Positions 9,034-17,134 of a DNA stretch of 64,000 nt are shown here, one piece after another. The number at the start of each line of letters is the position of its first letter. Within the stretch, counting starts at the first letter, position 1. The notes beneath the pieces were generated by a model. That model saw only the letters and a list, made by a program, of their open reading frames with translations, made no database searches and was not told where the DNA came from. The stretch covers positions 69,391,138-69,455,137 of the forward strand of contig CM043699.1 in NCBI GenBank assembly GCA_023935145.1. The letters run 5' to 3'. The DNA comes from Bretschneidera sinensis (Eukaryota; Streptophyta; Magnoliopsida; Brassicales; Akaniaceae). A program made the position numbers and the translations under genes.

Positions 9034-9770
9034 GAATGCCCCCCCCCATTCATAGACTCGATCATGCTACGGTTGGGTTGAGTCAACCCTTGGTAGAAGA
9101 ATTGAACGAGTCTCCACTTCTCATATCCATGTGGAGGGCATCTGATCAGTAACTCTTTAAAGCGCTCCCAACCCTCAGAAAATTTTTCATCCTCATCCTG
9201 AGTGAAAGAGCTGATCTCCTTTCGGCACTCATTCACTCTAGACATTGGGAAAAACTTATGATAAAATTTGCTAAGCAGGTTTTCCCAAGATGTAATAGAC
9301 CCGGGCGTGTTGGAATCCAACCACGCCCTAGCTCTATCGTGAAGAGAAAAAGGGAAGAGTCGAAGATGGACTGACTCTTCAGAGAAGTTCTGGAATTTGA
9401 ATGTGGCACAAATGTCTTTGAACTTCTTCACATGGCTATAAGGATTTTCAAGATCTAAGCCATAGAATGAGGGTAAGAGTTGGATGACATGTGGCTTCAA
9501 GTCAAAGTGGGTGGCATTGGTCGGTGGCAACACTATGCAAGAGGATGAGTTAGTCGCAATGGGTGCGAACAAGTCCCTAAGGGATGTAGTGGAGTCCACG
9601 TTCCAAGCTCTAGGTTGCTCTACATGTTCAGGATGATTTGCATTCCTATAATTCTCTGCCATCTCAACAGTCTCTCTCTCAACTAGCGCTCTTTTCTGTC
9701 TCCTAAGAGTTCTTTCTAAGTCGGGATCTAAATGTATCAAATCTAAGTCCAAGGATCTCCGACCAAGCAT
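9030..9770 (-). CDS. gag: Gag N-terminal part of element C
   Basis: A 246-codon frame holding the Athila-type capsid-like (retrotrans_gag) domain: FDLKPHVIQLLPSFYG, ENPYSHVKKFKDIC, LRLFPFSLHDRARAWL and a RFKELLIRCPPHGYEKW stretch near the end. Gag forms the virus-like particle that packages the element RNA in the cytoplasm. The start ATG at 9770 lies about 175 bases inside the primer site, a normal leader length. The frame ends right after a run of glycine codons (the C9 tract on the plus strand), where a one-base shift enters the downstream 844-codon frame. A homopolymer indel is the simplest reason; a programmed shift is unproven. Confidence 0.9.
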   Translation of the reverse strand: MLGRRSLDLDLIHLDPDLERTLRRQKRALVERETVEMAENYRNANHPEHVEQPRAWNVDSTTSLRDLFAPIATNSSSCIVLPPTNATHFDLKPHVIQLLPSFYGLDLENPYSHVKKFKDICATFKFQNFSEESVHLRLFPFSLHDRARAWLDSNTPGSITSWENLLSKFYHKFFPMSRVNECRKEISSFTQDEDEKFSEGWERFKELLIRCPPHGYEKWRLVQFFYQGLTQPNRSMIESMNGGGHS

Positions 9771-9943
9771 ACACCAACTAAAAAAAACCTAAAGTAAACT
9801 AACCAGCAGAAACTTGCAGAATTTAAACAAACACACAACTTAAAAAAAAAATTATTTTTTATTTTTTTATTTTTTTAAATTGATAACTAACTAGTAAAAA
9901 AATAAAATCAATTCAGACCAAAAATTTTCACAAACAAAACAAT
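9771..9943 (-). other. Untranslated leader of element C
   Basis: AT-rich leader between the primer site and the gag ATG, with long T/A runs at 9842-9880. No ORF or clear structural motif seen. Packaging signals would be expected here but cannot be recognised by eye. Confidence 0.7.
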
Positions 9944-9961
9944 TCCCCGGCAACGGCGCCA
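9944..9961 (-). other. tRNA-Asp primer binding site of element C
   Basis: On the minus strand TGGCGCCGTTGCCGGGGA, the full 18-base complement of the 3' end of plant tRNA-Asp as used by Athila-lineage elements, six bases inside the 5' LTR. All 18 positions match my recollection of that tRNA end. Confidence 0.9.
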
Positions 9962-10784
9962 AAAACTTGTTGTGAGTTTTAAATTACTCGCAAGCGCACG
10001 AGTCGTTTGCAATATAGCGTTGTGCAAGTGCGAGGTCGAATCCACAGGGAATTGCGTTGTGAAAATATAATTTTTAATCTAAATTAACTCTATCTTAACC
10101 TAGTTCTGAATTTTGAATGATAATTTGTAAAATAAATTAAAACTAAATTTAATTGATTTAAAATCTAATAATAAAAAGCACTAAGGTTTCCGAATCCACC
10201 CCACCGAAGTTAAGCATACATGTTCTAAAAATATAGCCTATCAAAACATTCAATGAATCCAACTATAAGACAAAAAACAAAGAATATCCCAACTAAACCA
10301 AAAGCACCCGATGTATCCGCTCTTAACAAATCACAAAGGGAATCCAATTTAATCGAAAAGCATTCAATGTATCCATCAGATGAAACACAAAGAAAATCCA
10401 ACAGACAATTTAAACTCAATCAATTATAAGATTAACTCAAATAATTGACAGAACATTTATACTAAAAATTGTCAGATTTGTACAAGCAAATCTGAACTAC
10501 TACGCCAAACAACGGCGGGGCTTCATCTTCAACCTTAGCTGAAGAGTCTAGCCACTCATAACTATAAAACTATAATAACAAGTGCTAAACATTTAAACTA
10601 AAAACAACTGAATATAAAGAAATAAATAAACAACTTTACATGAGAGAAATTCCACTCGCTGACGGGCAGCGCTTCCCCTCGTGGTAGCAATGCCTTCGGG
10701 ATCCACCAGAATGCTAGCGGACATCCACCGGTAAACACCAAAGTGGCTCAGGAATTGTACCTTGGATTATGAAGCCAAATGGTG

Positions 10785-10792
10785 TTTATATA
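10785..10792 (-). promoter_or_regulatory. TATA box of element C 5' LTR
   Basis: TATATAAA on the minus strand, flanked upstream by a C-rich CCCCC stretch. It is placed in the LTR as expected for the RNA polymerase II start of a Ty3/gypsy element, with the palindromic repeats 50-270 bases upstream. Confidence 0.75.
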
Positions 10793-10847
10793 GGGGGAGA
10801 CCCGGAGTAAAACAGGTTGCAGAAACGATGTGGGATACAGGCCCGTG

Positions 10848-11055
10848 TGCGCTCGATCGCAGTGTGGTGCGATCGATCACAGGTACGATCGATCGCATGT
10901 CTTGTGCGCACGATCTCATGTGCGCTCGATCGCATGTCTGCTGCGATCGATCGCAAATGCACTGAACTTCAATTATTTCGATGTGGGATATTGACCATGC
11001 GCTCGTTCAAAGGCAGGTGCGCTCGATCGCATATCTGTTGCGATCGAGTGCAATG
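10848..11055. repeat. CGATCG palindromic repeat cluster in element C 5' LTR
   Basis: Several GCGATCGATCGCA or GCTCGATCGCA units in about 200 bp, upstream of the TATA box. The family relatives have only remnants: one unit in K near 62027-62050 and decayed ones in G near 46737-46775, so the motif expanded in the C lineage. Confidence 0.85.
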
Positions 11056-11223
11056 TCTCCAGAAGCTTCAAATCAACCTGAAATGCTGCACTTTCTCCAT
11101 AAAGCTGTAAAAACACACAAAACACAAGAAAAACATAAAATAAAGTAAAATAATACTACCTAAGAGCATAACAAATATAAGTTAAGGGTCTAAAATATGC
11201 AATATTTAAGACTCATCAATTCT

Positions 11224-11478
11224 CCCAAAAATTTGTAAAGTGTAGATGTCACTAGCTTAAGCTGATCATCCTTGAGCTTCATTTTTTAGAATGCATTATA
11301 GTACAAGATATCAACCGAACTCCCATTTTCGACTAGGATGCATTCCACTTTTTAGTTTAAGATAAGCAAGGTAACGACCATAGTTTCATCATGGGGTGTC
11401 TATAATCTCTCCAAGTCATCATTGGTAAAAGAAATCACCTGACCAGTTTTAACCTTCCCGTAGGGCCTACTGAGGGAA
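11224..11478 (-). pseudogene. pol: Protease N-terminal half of element E
   Basis: The minus strand encodes QVISFTNDDLERL, then TPHDETMVVTLLI, then ILVENGSSVDILYYNAF, then KMKLKDDQLK. This is the Tat-type aspartic protease start; its usual DNGSS active-site block reads ENGSS, so the catalytic Asp is lost. Two stop codons interrupt it. It continues across element C at 3911 and across element D into gag at 18716. Confidence 0.8.
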
Positions 11479-11483
11479 GTTAA
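11479..11483. repeat. Target site duplication GTTAA of element D (left copy)
   Basis: GTTAA precedes the LTR start TGATTAGTGCC and recurs at 18711-18715 directly after the right LTR end. The host sequence joins cleanly across it (gag-protease region of E). Confidence 0.85.
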
Positions 11484-11628
11484 TGATTAGTGCCAAATAT
11501 TGCATATTTTGACCACTTAATTTACATTTATTAGCTTAAGAATTTGTTACTTTGAGTTGTTTTTCGTTATTTTACAGGTTTACAAGCTTGGAAAGGAGTT
11601 TCACTAAATTGTCAGAATTGCTCGTACA

Positions 11629-11998
11629 GATCAGCCATTTTTTAGGATTAAACTGTATTGATTCAGGAAGAACCAGGAGATGAGCCATATATGCTTGGAA
11701 AGATCCGGATGTTTATTTTCTGGAGAATTTCATGGATCAATAAAATGATTTTTTCTAGAGAAAGTTATGGCAGTTTTAGTAGACAAATGTCAGGCTGTGC
11801 ATGATTTCAGCGTGACAGATCAGCCATTTTGAGGATTTAACTGTATTGATTCAGGAAGAACTAGGAGATGAGCCATATATGCTTGGAAAGATCCGGATGT
11901 CTATTTTCTGGAAAATTTTATGGATCAATAAAATAATTTTTCTAGAGAAAGTTATGGCAGTTGTAGTAGACAAAGGTCAAAGAGCAAAAGCTGGAATC
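11629..11998 (+). repeat. U3 tandem repeat, 189-bp unit, two copies
   Basis: Units begin at GATCAGCCATTTT (11629 and 11818) and contain TTGATTCAGGAAGAAC, GATGAGCCATATATGCTTGG and TCTAGAGAAAGTTATGGCAG. The right LTR has three units (17280, 17467, 17657), G has two (46245-46640, minus) and K about one (61690-61900, minus). They sit upstream of the TATA box, consistent with an enhancer-like role (inference). Confidence 0.88.
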
Positions 11999-12048
11999 TG
12001 CAGTATCCCACATCGGATTGGAAACACATTGCACTTGTGATGTTTCCC

Positions 12049-12055
12049 TATATAA
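12049..12055 (+). promoter_or_regulatory. TATA box of element D 5' LTR
   Basis: CTATATAAGCC context, about 50 bases after the last bases shared with the U3 repeats. The same box is at 17889-17895 in the other LTR. Confidence 0.75.
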
Positions 12056-12873
12056 GCCCCTCTTCACTTCATCTTTAGTGTGCAATTCCTGTGCCATTTG
12101 GTGTAATCTGGTGGACGTCTGCTAGCATTCTGGTGGATCCCGAAGGCTTTGCTACCATGAGGGGAAGTGCCGCCCAACAGCCAGTGGAATTTCTCCCATG
12201 TATAGTCAGTTTTAATTTACTGCTTTTTTTAGTTTAATGTTTAGCACTTTTATTATGAACTCTAGTTTCATGATTATGAGTGGCTAAAATCTTCAACTAA
12301 GGTTGAAGATGAAGCCTCGCCGTTGTTTGACATAATAGTTTCAAATTTTTTTATACAATTCTGATGTTTTTTTTAGTATAAATGTTCTGTCAATTATTTG
12401 AGTAAAATCTTATGATTGATTGCGTTTAAATTGTTCTGTTGGATATTCCGTGTGTTTCATCTGATGGATACATCAAATTGTTTTTGATTAAATTGGATAT
12501 CCTTTGTGATTTGTTAAAAGCGGATACATTGGATACTTTTGGTTTAATTGGGATATTTGTTGTTTTTTGTTTTAAGTTGGATTCATGGAATGTTTTGATA
12601 GGCTATTTTTAGAACATGAAGATATATGCTTAACTTTGGTGGGGTGGATTCAGAAACCGTAATGTCTTTATTATTAGTTTTAAATCAATTTAGTTTAGTT
12701 TTTATTTGTTTTGCAACATATAATTCAAAACTCGGAACTAGGTTAAAGTTTAGTTTAGATAAAATTACATTTTCACAATGCAATTCCCTGTGGGTTAGAC
12801 CTCGCACTTGCACAACACTATATTGTAAACGACTCGTGCGCTCGCGAGTAATTTAAAACTCACAACAAGTTTT

Positions 12874-12891
12874 TTGCGCTGTTGCCGGGGA
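12874..12891 (+). other. Primer binding site (tRNA-Asp type) of element D
   Basis: TTGCGCTGTTGCCGGGGA, two mismatches from the tRNA-Asp complement seen intact in element C, six bases after the LTR end. The leader from here to about 13070 is T-rich and noncoding. Confidence 0.85.
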
Positions 12892-13074
12892 ATTGTTTTG
12901 TTTGTTAAAATTAATTTTTTTGTCTAAATTAATTTTATTTTTCTACTTGTTAGTTAGCAATTTTTGTTTGATTTTTATTTTTGCAATTTTATTTTATTTT
13001 ATTTTTTCTATTTGCATTGGCCTATAAAAAATAAAAAATTATAGATATATGAAAAAAAATTTTAAAAAAAATGT

Positions 13075-13960
13075 GGATGAATCCAGCGAGGGTTTCACAG
13101 TCTTTAGAGGACGCCCTCAAGGTTTTCATGAAGATGACCGGCCAGTCCATCAATACAACCAATACATTCAATGTTGATACTTGTTCCATCTGTACTAGTC
13201 CTATGCATTTAGCATAGAATTGTCCATCTACGCCGGCTTTTGTCGAGTATCCCATGGAACAAATGAATGTTTTCAATGACTATTGGTGGCAATCAAATGG
13301 ATCTTACTCCGAGACGTACAATCCAGGGTGGTGGAACCACCCTGATTTTTTATGGATGCAGAACCAACTGATGAATCAAGGAGGAGCCCCTCATCATGCT
13401 CACAATCAATACCCTCCCGGATTTCCTCCACTAGTTCCAAGTTATGGTCACTCAGCCCATCCAGCACCATCACCCGCTTACTAGGCTCCCACTAAAGCGC
13501 CAGTGTCAGTTTCACAGTCATTGGAGAACGCCCTCAATGATTTCAGGAAGATGATCGGCCAACCCATAAGCAAAGTAAGGAGTACGAAAATAGTAAACAC
13601 CCAAGCGATTGCCAAGCTAGAGAGTCAAATGGGTCAAATCGCAAGTCACTTGGGTAAAGGAGAGAAGGGAAGGTTCCCCAGTCAACCTAAGCCTAACCCG
13701 AAGGAACAGTTTACGACGGGAAATTCATCAACTCCTATGCACGGGCAGGAACAAGTGCAATAGATTGTCACATTGAGGTATGGAAGACAAGTGGAGAATC
13801 AAGTGGAAGAGAACCCCACTCTTCAGCAAGGGCAAGAAAGTGGCAACAAGGAGAAGAAAGATGCTGAGCCATCTATAGCCACACATACTATTAAGGATCT
13901 TCCTGGGTCGTTTGTACCTAAAGCACCTTACCCTGAGAGATTACAAGCGCCCAAGAAATG
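13075..13960 (+). pseudogene. gag: Decayed gag of element D
   Basis: Matches the element C Gag from the zinc knuckle onward. The knuckle near 13185-13230 reads CSICTSPMHLA-stop-NCP, then come YSETYNPGWWNHPDF, YPPGFPPLVPSYGHSAHP, IAKLESQMGQIASHLG and RYGRQVENQ. The capsid-like N-terminal half present in C (9030-9770) is missing, replaced by a short segment (13075-13150) that looks like a copy of the SQSLEDAL region. In-frame stops at several points show it is dead. Confidence 0.88.
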
Positions 13961-14793
13961 AGGGTAGCCTGAGGACATTGTGGAGGCATGCTTTGCTCAG
14001 TTTGGAGAGGATTTGGATTTGGATAAGCTACTTGAGCAAGCAAATGCTATTTTGGAGTATGCTCATCGGGAGAGCAGTAAGACGGAGGAGACTGTGGGTG
14101 AATCAAGCATTGAGGACCCCCTGGAGGCATGCTTTGCTCAGTTTAAAAAGGATTTGGATTTGGATAAGTTGTTTGAGCAAGCAAATGCTACTTTGGAGTC
14201 TGCTCCTCAGAAGAGCAGTGAGATGGAGGAGACCACAACACTTGAGCCCCTCAAGAAGGAACTTAAGCCTTTACCGGACAATCTTAAGTATAAGTTCCTA
14301 GGTCCAGCAAATTCTTTGCCTCTGACTATAACTTCAGATTTGGTTGATGCTCAAGTGGATAAATTATTGGACGTTTTAAGATAGCACAATGAAGCTATCA
14401 GCTGGACTATTGAGGATATCAAGGGGATCAACCGCTCGGTGGTGATGCACAAGTTACATTTGGAGGAGAATGCCAAGCCATCGAGGGAGCCACAAAGAAG
14501 GCTCAACCCAGCTATACAAGAGGTTGTGAGGACTGAAGTGATAAAGCTGTTGGATGTAGGGATCATTTATCCAATCTTTGATAGCGAGTGGGTGAGCCCA
14601 ATTCATGTCATGCCAAAACAGGCTAGATTGATGGTAGTGATAAATAAATACGACGAGTTGGTTCCAACTCGTGTGCAATCAGGATGAAGAGTGTGTCTAG
14701 ACTACCGTAAGTGGAATGCTACCACAAGGAAGGATCATTTTCCACTCCCATTTATTGATCAAATGGTGGAGCATTTAGCTGGGTACGATTACT
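13961..14793 (+). pseudogene. pol: Acidic duplicated motif and RT start of element D
   Basis: Directly after KAPYPERLQAPKK the sequence jumps to EACFAQFGEDLDLDKLLEQ, so the whole protease region present in C is deleted. Two copies of the acidic motif follow (about 13980 and 14120), then LKPLPDNLKYKFLG, EPQRRLNPAIQEVV, GIIYPIFDSEWVSPIHV, LDYRKWNATTR and PFIDQMVEHLAGYDY with a stop. The coding end is at the same RT residue as in C, followed by the same post-coding bases (tgttgggtctggctgaag). Confidence 0.88.
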
Positions 14794-15279
14794 AATGTTG
14801 GGTCTGGCTGAAGACATTAAACTTAGCACTCATGGGAGGTACCCCACAGCTTATCCTTTCTGTTTATTTATTATTTTACATATTTATGATTAATGTTTGT
14901 TTCCAGTCGTTATTTTTCAGGGACAACACGTACTTCAGTTCAAGTTTGGGGGTATTCTATGAGCCATACCAAGTCCAGATAGTTCTCCATATCCCAGGTT
15001 AGCTCTTTTCATATTATTCACACATTGGTGTCAATGTGTAATTTAAGTTTGGGGGTATGGGAGACACATTATACACACTTTGTCCTAATTTGTTGTTGTT
15101 TTTCTTCATTTAAAAAAAAGAAAAAGAAAAAAGAAAGTAAATGCATGCTCATGTTATTTTGAAATTTTAGTTGATCTAAACAAATATTGTGATATGATTT
15201 CATCGGTGAGCTTAAAATTTTGAACACATGGTTTGATGATAGAGTTTTAAAACTTTGTTACTTACTTTGGGCATTTGAG
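14794..15279 (+). other. 3' noncoding region of element D, single-copy part
   Basis: Contains the post-coding leader at 14794-14860, extra polypurine motifs AAGTTTGGGGGTAT at 14942-14955 and 15045-15058, and the hairpin ACACATTG-GTGT-CAATGTGT at 15020-15039. No protein coding potential seen. Confidence 0.8.
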
Positions 15280-17112
15280 AATTCACATGTTTGAGCCAAT
15301 CTAACACGAACACATTAGCACATATTTGTGTGAGGTATGACATGTGATTTTAATGCGTATGTTTCCTTATCTTAACTGAAACTGGATGACTTGTTGGACA
15401 AACACTTGGGCATAGAAAAGCATGAAAAAAAAGGAGAAGAAAAACAAATAATACTACTAATATTTATAATGATTATCATCAATAAACTTTCCACTGAGTA
15501 ACTGGACCTCTTACCTCAGTAAGCAGTGAGTGTTCACGTCAAAATATGGGAATTTTATTCATAGTGATCATTGCGAAATTTTCCGTTGAGTAACTGGACC
15601 TCTTGCCTTAGTAAGCAGTGAGTGTTCACGTCAAAAGATGGGAATTTTATTCATAGTGATCATTACGAAATTTTTCGTTGAGTAACTAGACCTCTTGCCT
15701 CAGTAAGTAGTGAGTGTTCACGTCAAAAGGTGGAAATTTTGCTTGGTAGCATTAAGGACAGTTTAGTTTCATAGTCTTTTTGACTCGAGTTAGTAAGTTC
15801 TTAGGGGTGTCTTTACACCTAATGCCCTAAAACCATATGGTTTGAGAGTCATTGACTCAACACTCGATACATGGGTTAGTTAGAAAGCTTAAGGGAACTA
15901 AACATAGCAGAGCCTTATAATAAAAATAAATAAAATAAAACTATGCTATCGTTGTTCATTCTGATGAGAAATTCTGTGAATATTGAGACATTGAGACATT
16001 GTACATTGAAGTTATTTGGAAACCTCATCTGTTTATGCTAATTCACTTTACACTGATTCAAGCTTGTGATGTCTTCGCCTGCCTCTTGTAAGTAATTAAG
16101 TTTTAAAATTCTTATTCATTGCGAAATGGGTTATATTTTTTTAAGCTTGCTCATGAATGAATGAAAAACAAAGAACATCAAGATAAGTTCATCACTCATG
16201 GTATCCAAAAATTTAAGGAGCACTCAAAACCATGATATTCATTCATGAGCAAGCTTAAAAAAACATAACTCATCTTCGCAATGAATAAGAATTTTAAAAC
16301 TTAATTACTTACAAGAGGCAGGCTAAGACATCACAAGCTTGAATCAGTGTAAAGTGAATTAGCATAAACAGATGAGGTTTGCAAATAACTTCAATGTACA
16401 ATGTCTCAATATTCACAGAATTTCTCATCAGAATGAACAATGATGGCATAGTTTTATTTTATTTATTTTTATTATAAGGCTCTGCTATGTTTAGTTCCCT
16501 TAAGCTTTCTAATTAACCCATGTATCGAGTGTTGAGTCAATGACTCTCAAACCATATGGTTTTAGGGCATTAGGTGTAAAGACACCCCTAAGAACTTACT
16601 AACTCGAGTCAAAAAGGCTATGAAACTAAACTGTCCTTAATGCTACCAAGCAAAATTTTCACCTTTTGACGTGAACACTCACTACTTACTGAGGCAAGAG
16701 GTCCAGTTACTCAACGGAAAATTTCACAATGATCACTATGAATAAAATTCCCATCTTTTGACGTGAACACTCACTGCTTACTAAGGCAAGAGGTCCAGTT
16801 ACTCAACGGAAAATTTCGCAATGATCACTATGAATAAAATTCCCATACTTTGACGTGAACAGTCACAGCTTACTGAGGCAAGAGGTCCAGTTACTCAGTG
16901 GAAAGTTTATTGATGATAATCATTATAAATATTAGTAGTATTATTTGTTTTTCTTCTCCTTTTTTTTCATGCTTTTCTATGCCCAAGTGTTTATCCAACA
17001 AGTCATCCAGTTTCAGTTAAGATAAGGAAACATACGCATTAAAATCACATGTCATACCTCACACAAATATGTGCTAATGTGTTCGTGTTAGATTGACTCA
17101 AACATGTGAATT
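15280..17112. repeat. Large inverted duplication inside element D
   Basis: The left arm (about 15280-16160) reads the 3' noncoding region in element sense, the right arm (about 16236-17112) reads it in reverse, with a roughly 75-base spacer (aaaacaaagaacatcaag...). For example attcacatgtttgagccaat at 15282 pairs with the segment ending at 17112, and three copies of the 92-bp repeat occur in each arm. The arms look more than 95% alike by eye. The turn-round point shares AATGA with the sequence on both sides. Confidence 0.9.
15496..15760 (+). repeat. 92-bp tandem repeat in 3' noncoding region of D
   Basis: Three units starting GAGTAACTGGACCTCTT at 15496, 15588 and 15680, each with CAGTGAGTGTTCACGTCAAAA. 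The mirrored arm has three more (about 16655-16910). G has two (47500-47680), K two (62770-62950) and C one (about 5795-5860). Confidence 0.88.
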
Positions 17113-17134
17113 AGTGCCTACTGAGGGAAATTAA
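17113..17134 (+). repeat. Internal copy of the left host flank of element D
   Basis: The bases gcctactgagggaaattaa just before the right LTR match the host sequence gcctactgagggaagttaa at 11465-11483, with one difference. This is element E sequence and should not occur between the LTRs. The preceding ATTAGTGCC also matches the LTR start. Confidence 0.85.

Larger units (their letters stand above)
3917..11218 (-). mobile_element. Element C: non-autonomous Athila-type gag-pro retrotransposon
   Basis: A 7.3-kb minus-strand element with two LTRs (3917-5197, 9968-11218), perfect TSD ATTCT, a perfect 18-base tRNA-Asp primer site, PPT and one nearly open gag-pro frame. RNase H and integrase are absent: the coding region ends just inside RT. 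The next bases (from about 6500 leftward) are the 3' noncoding region of the family, so the deletion joins RT directly to the post-coding leader. It must rely on enzymes of a relative; K in this window shows the matching LTR type with integrase. The LTRs are nearly identical by eye, so insertion is relatively recent compared with host element E. Confidence 0.93.
9968..11218 (-). repeat. Element C 5' LTR (right copy)
   Basis: Runs from TGTTGTGAG to GACTCATCA, about 1251 bp, followed by TSD ATTCT at 11219-11223. Transcription is leftward. A canonical TATATAAA lies at 10785-10792 (minus) with the CGATCG cluster just upstream. Downstream of TATA is a block (about 10640-10740) that is also conserved in the D LTRs (gcattctggtggatcc; ggaatttctc), presumably the start of R/U5. 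Confidence 0.92.
11484..12867 (+). repeat. Element D 5' LTR
   Basis: About 1384 bp from TGATTAGTGCC to CTCACAACA. U3 carries two tandem 189-bp units (starting at 11629 and 11818). TATATAA lies at 12049-12055. The region from about 11990 to the end is almost identical to 17830-18700 in the right LTR. Confidence 0.92.

Noticed and set aside
9944..9961. Possible tRNA-Asp gene
   Set aside because: Only the 18 bases complementary to the tRNA 3' end are present, next to the LTR; there is no cloverleaf, so it is a primer binding site.
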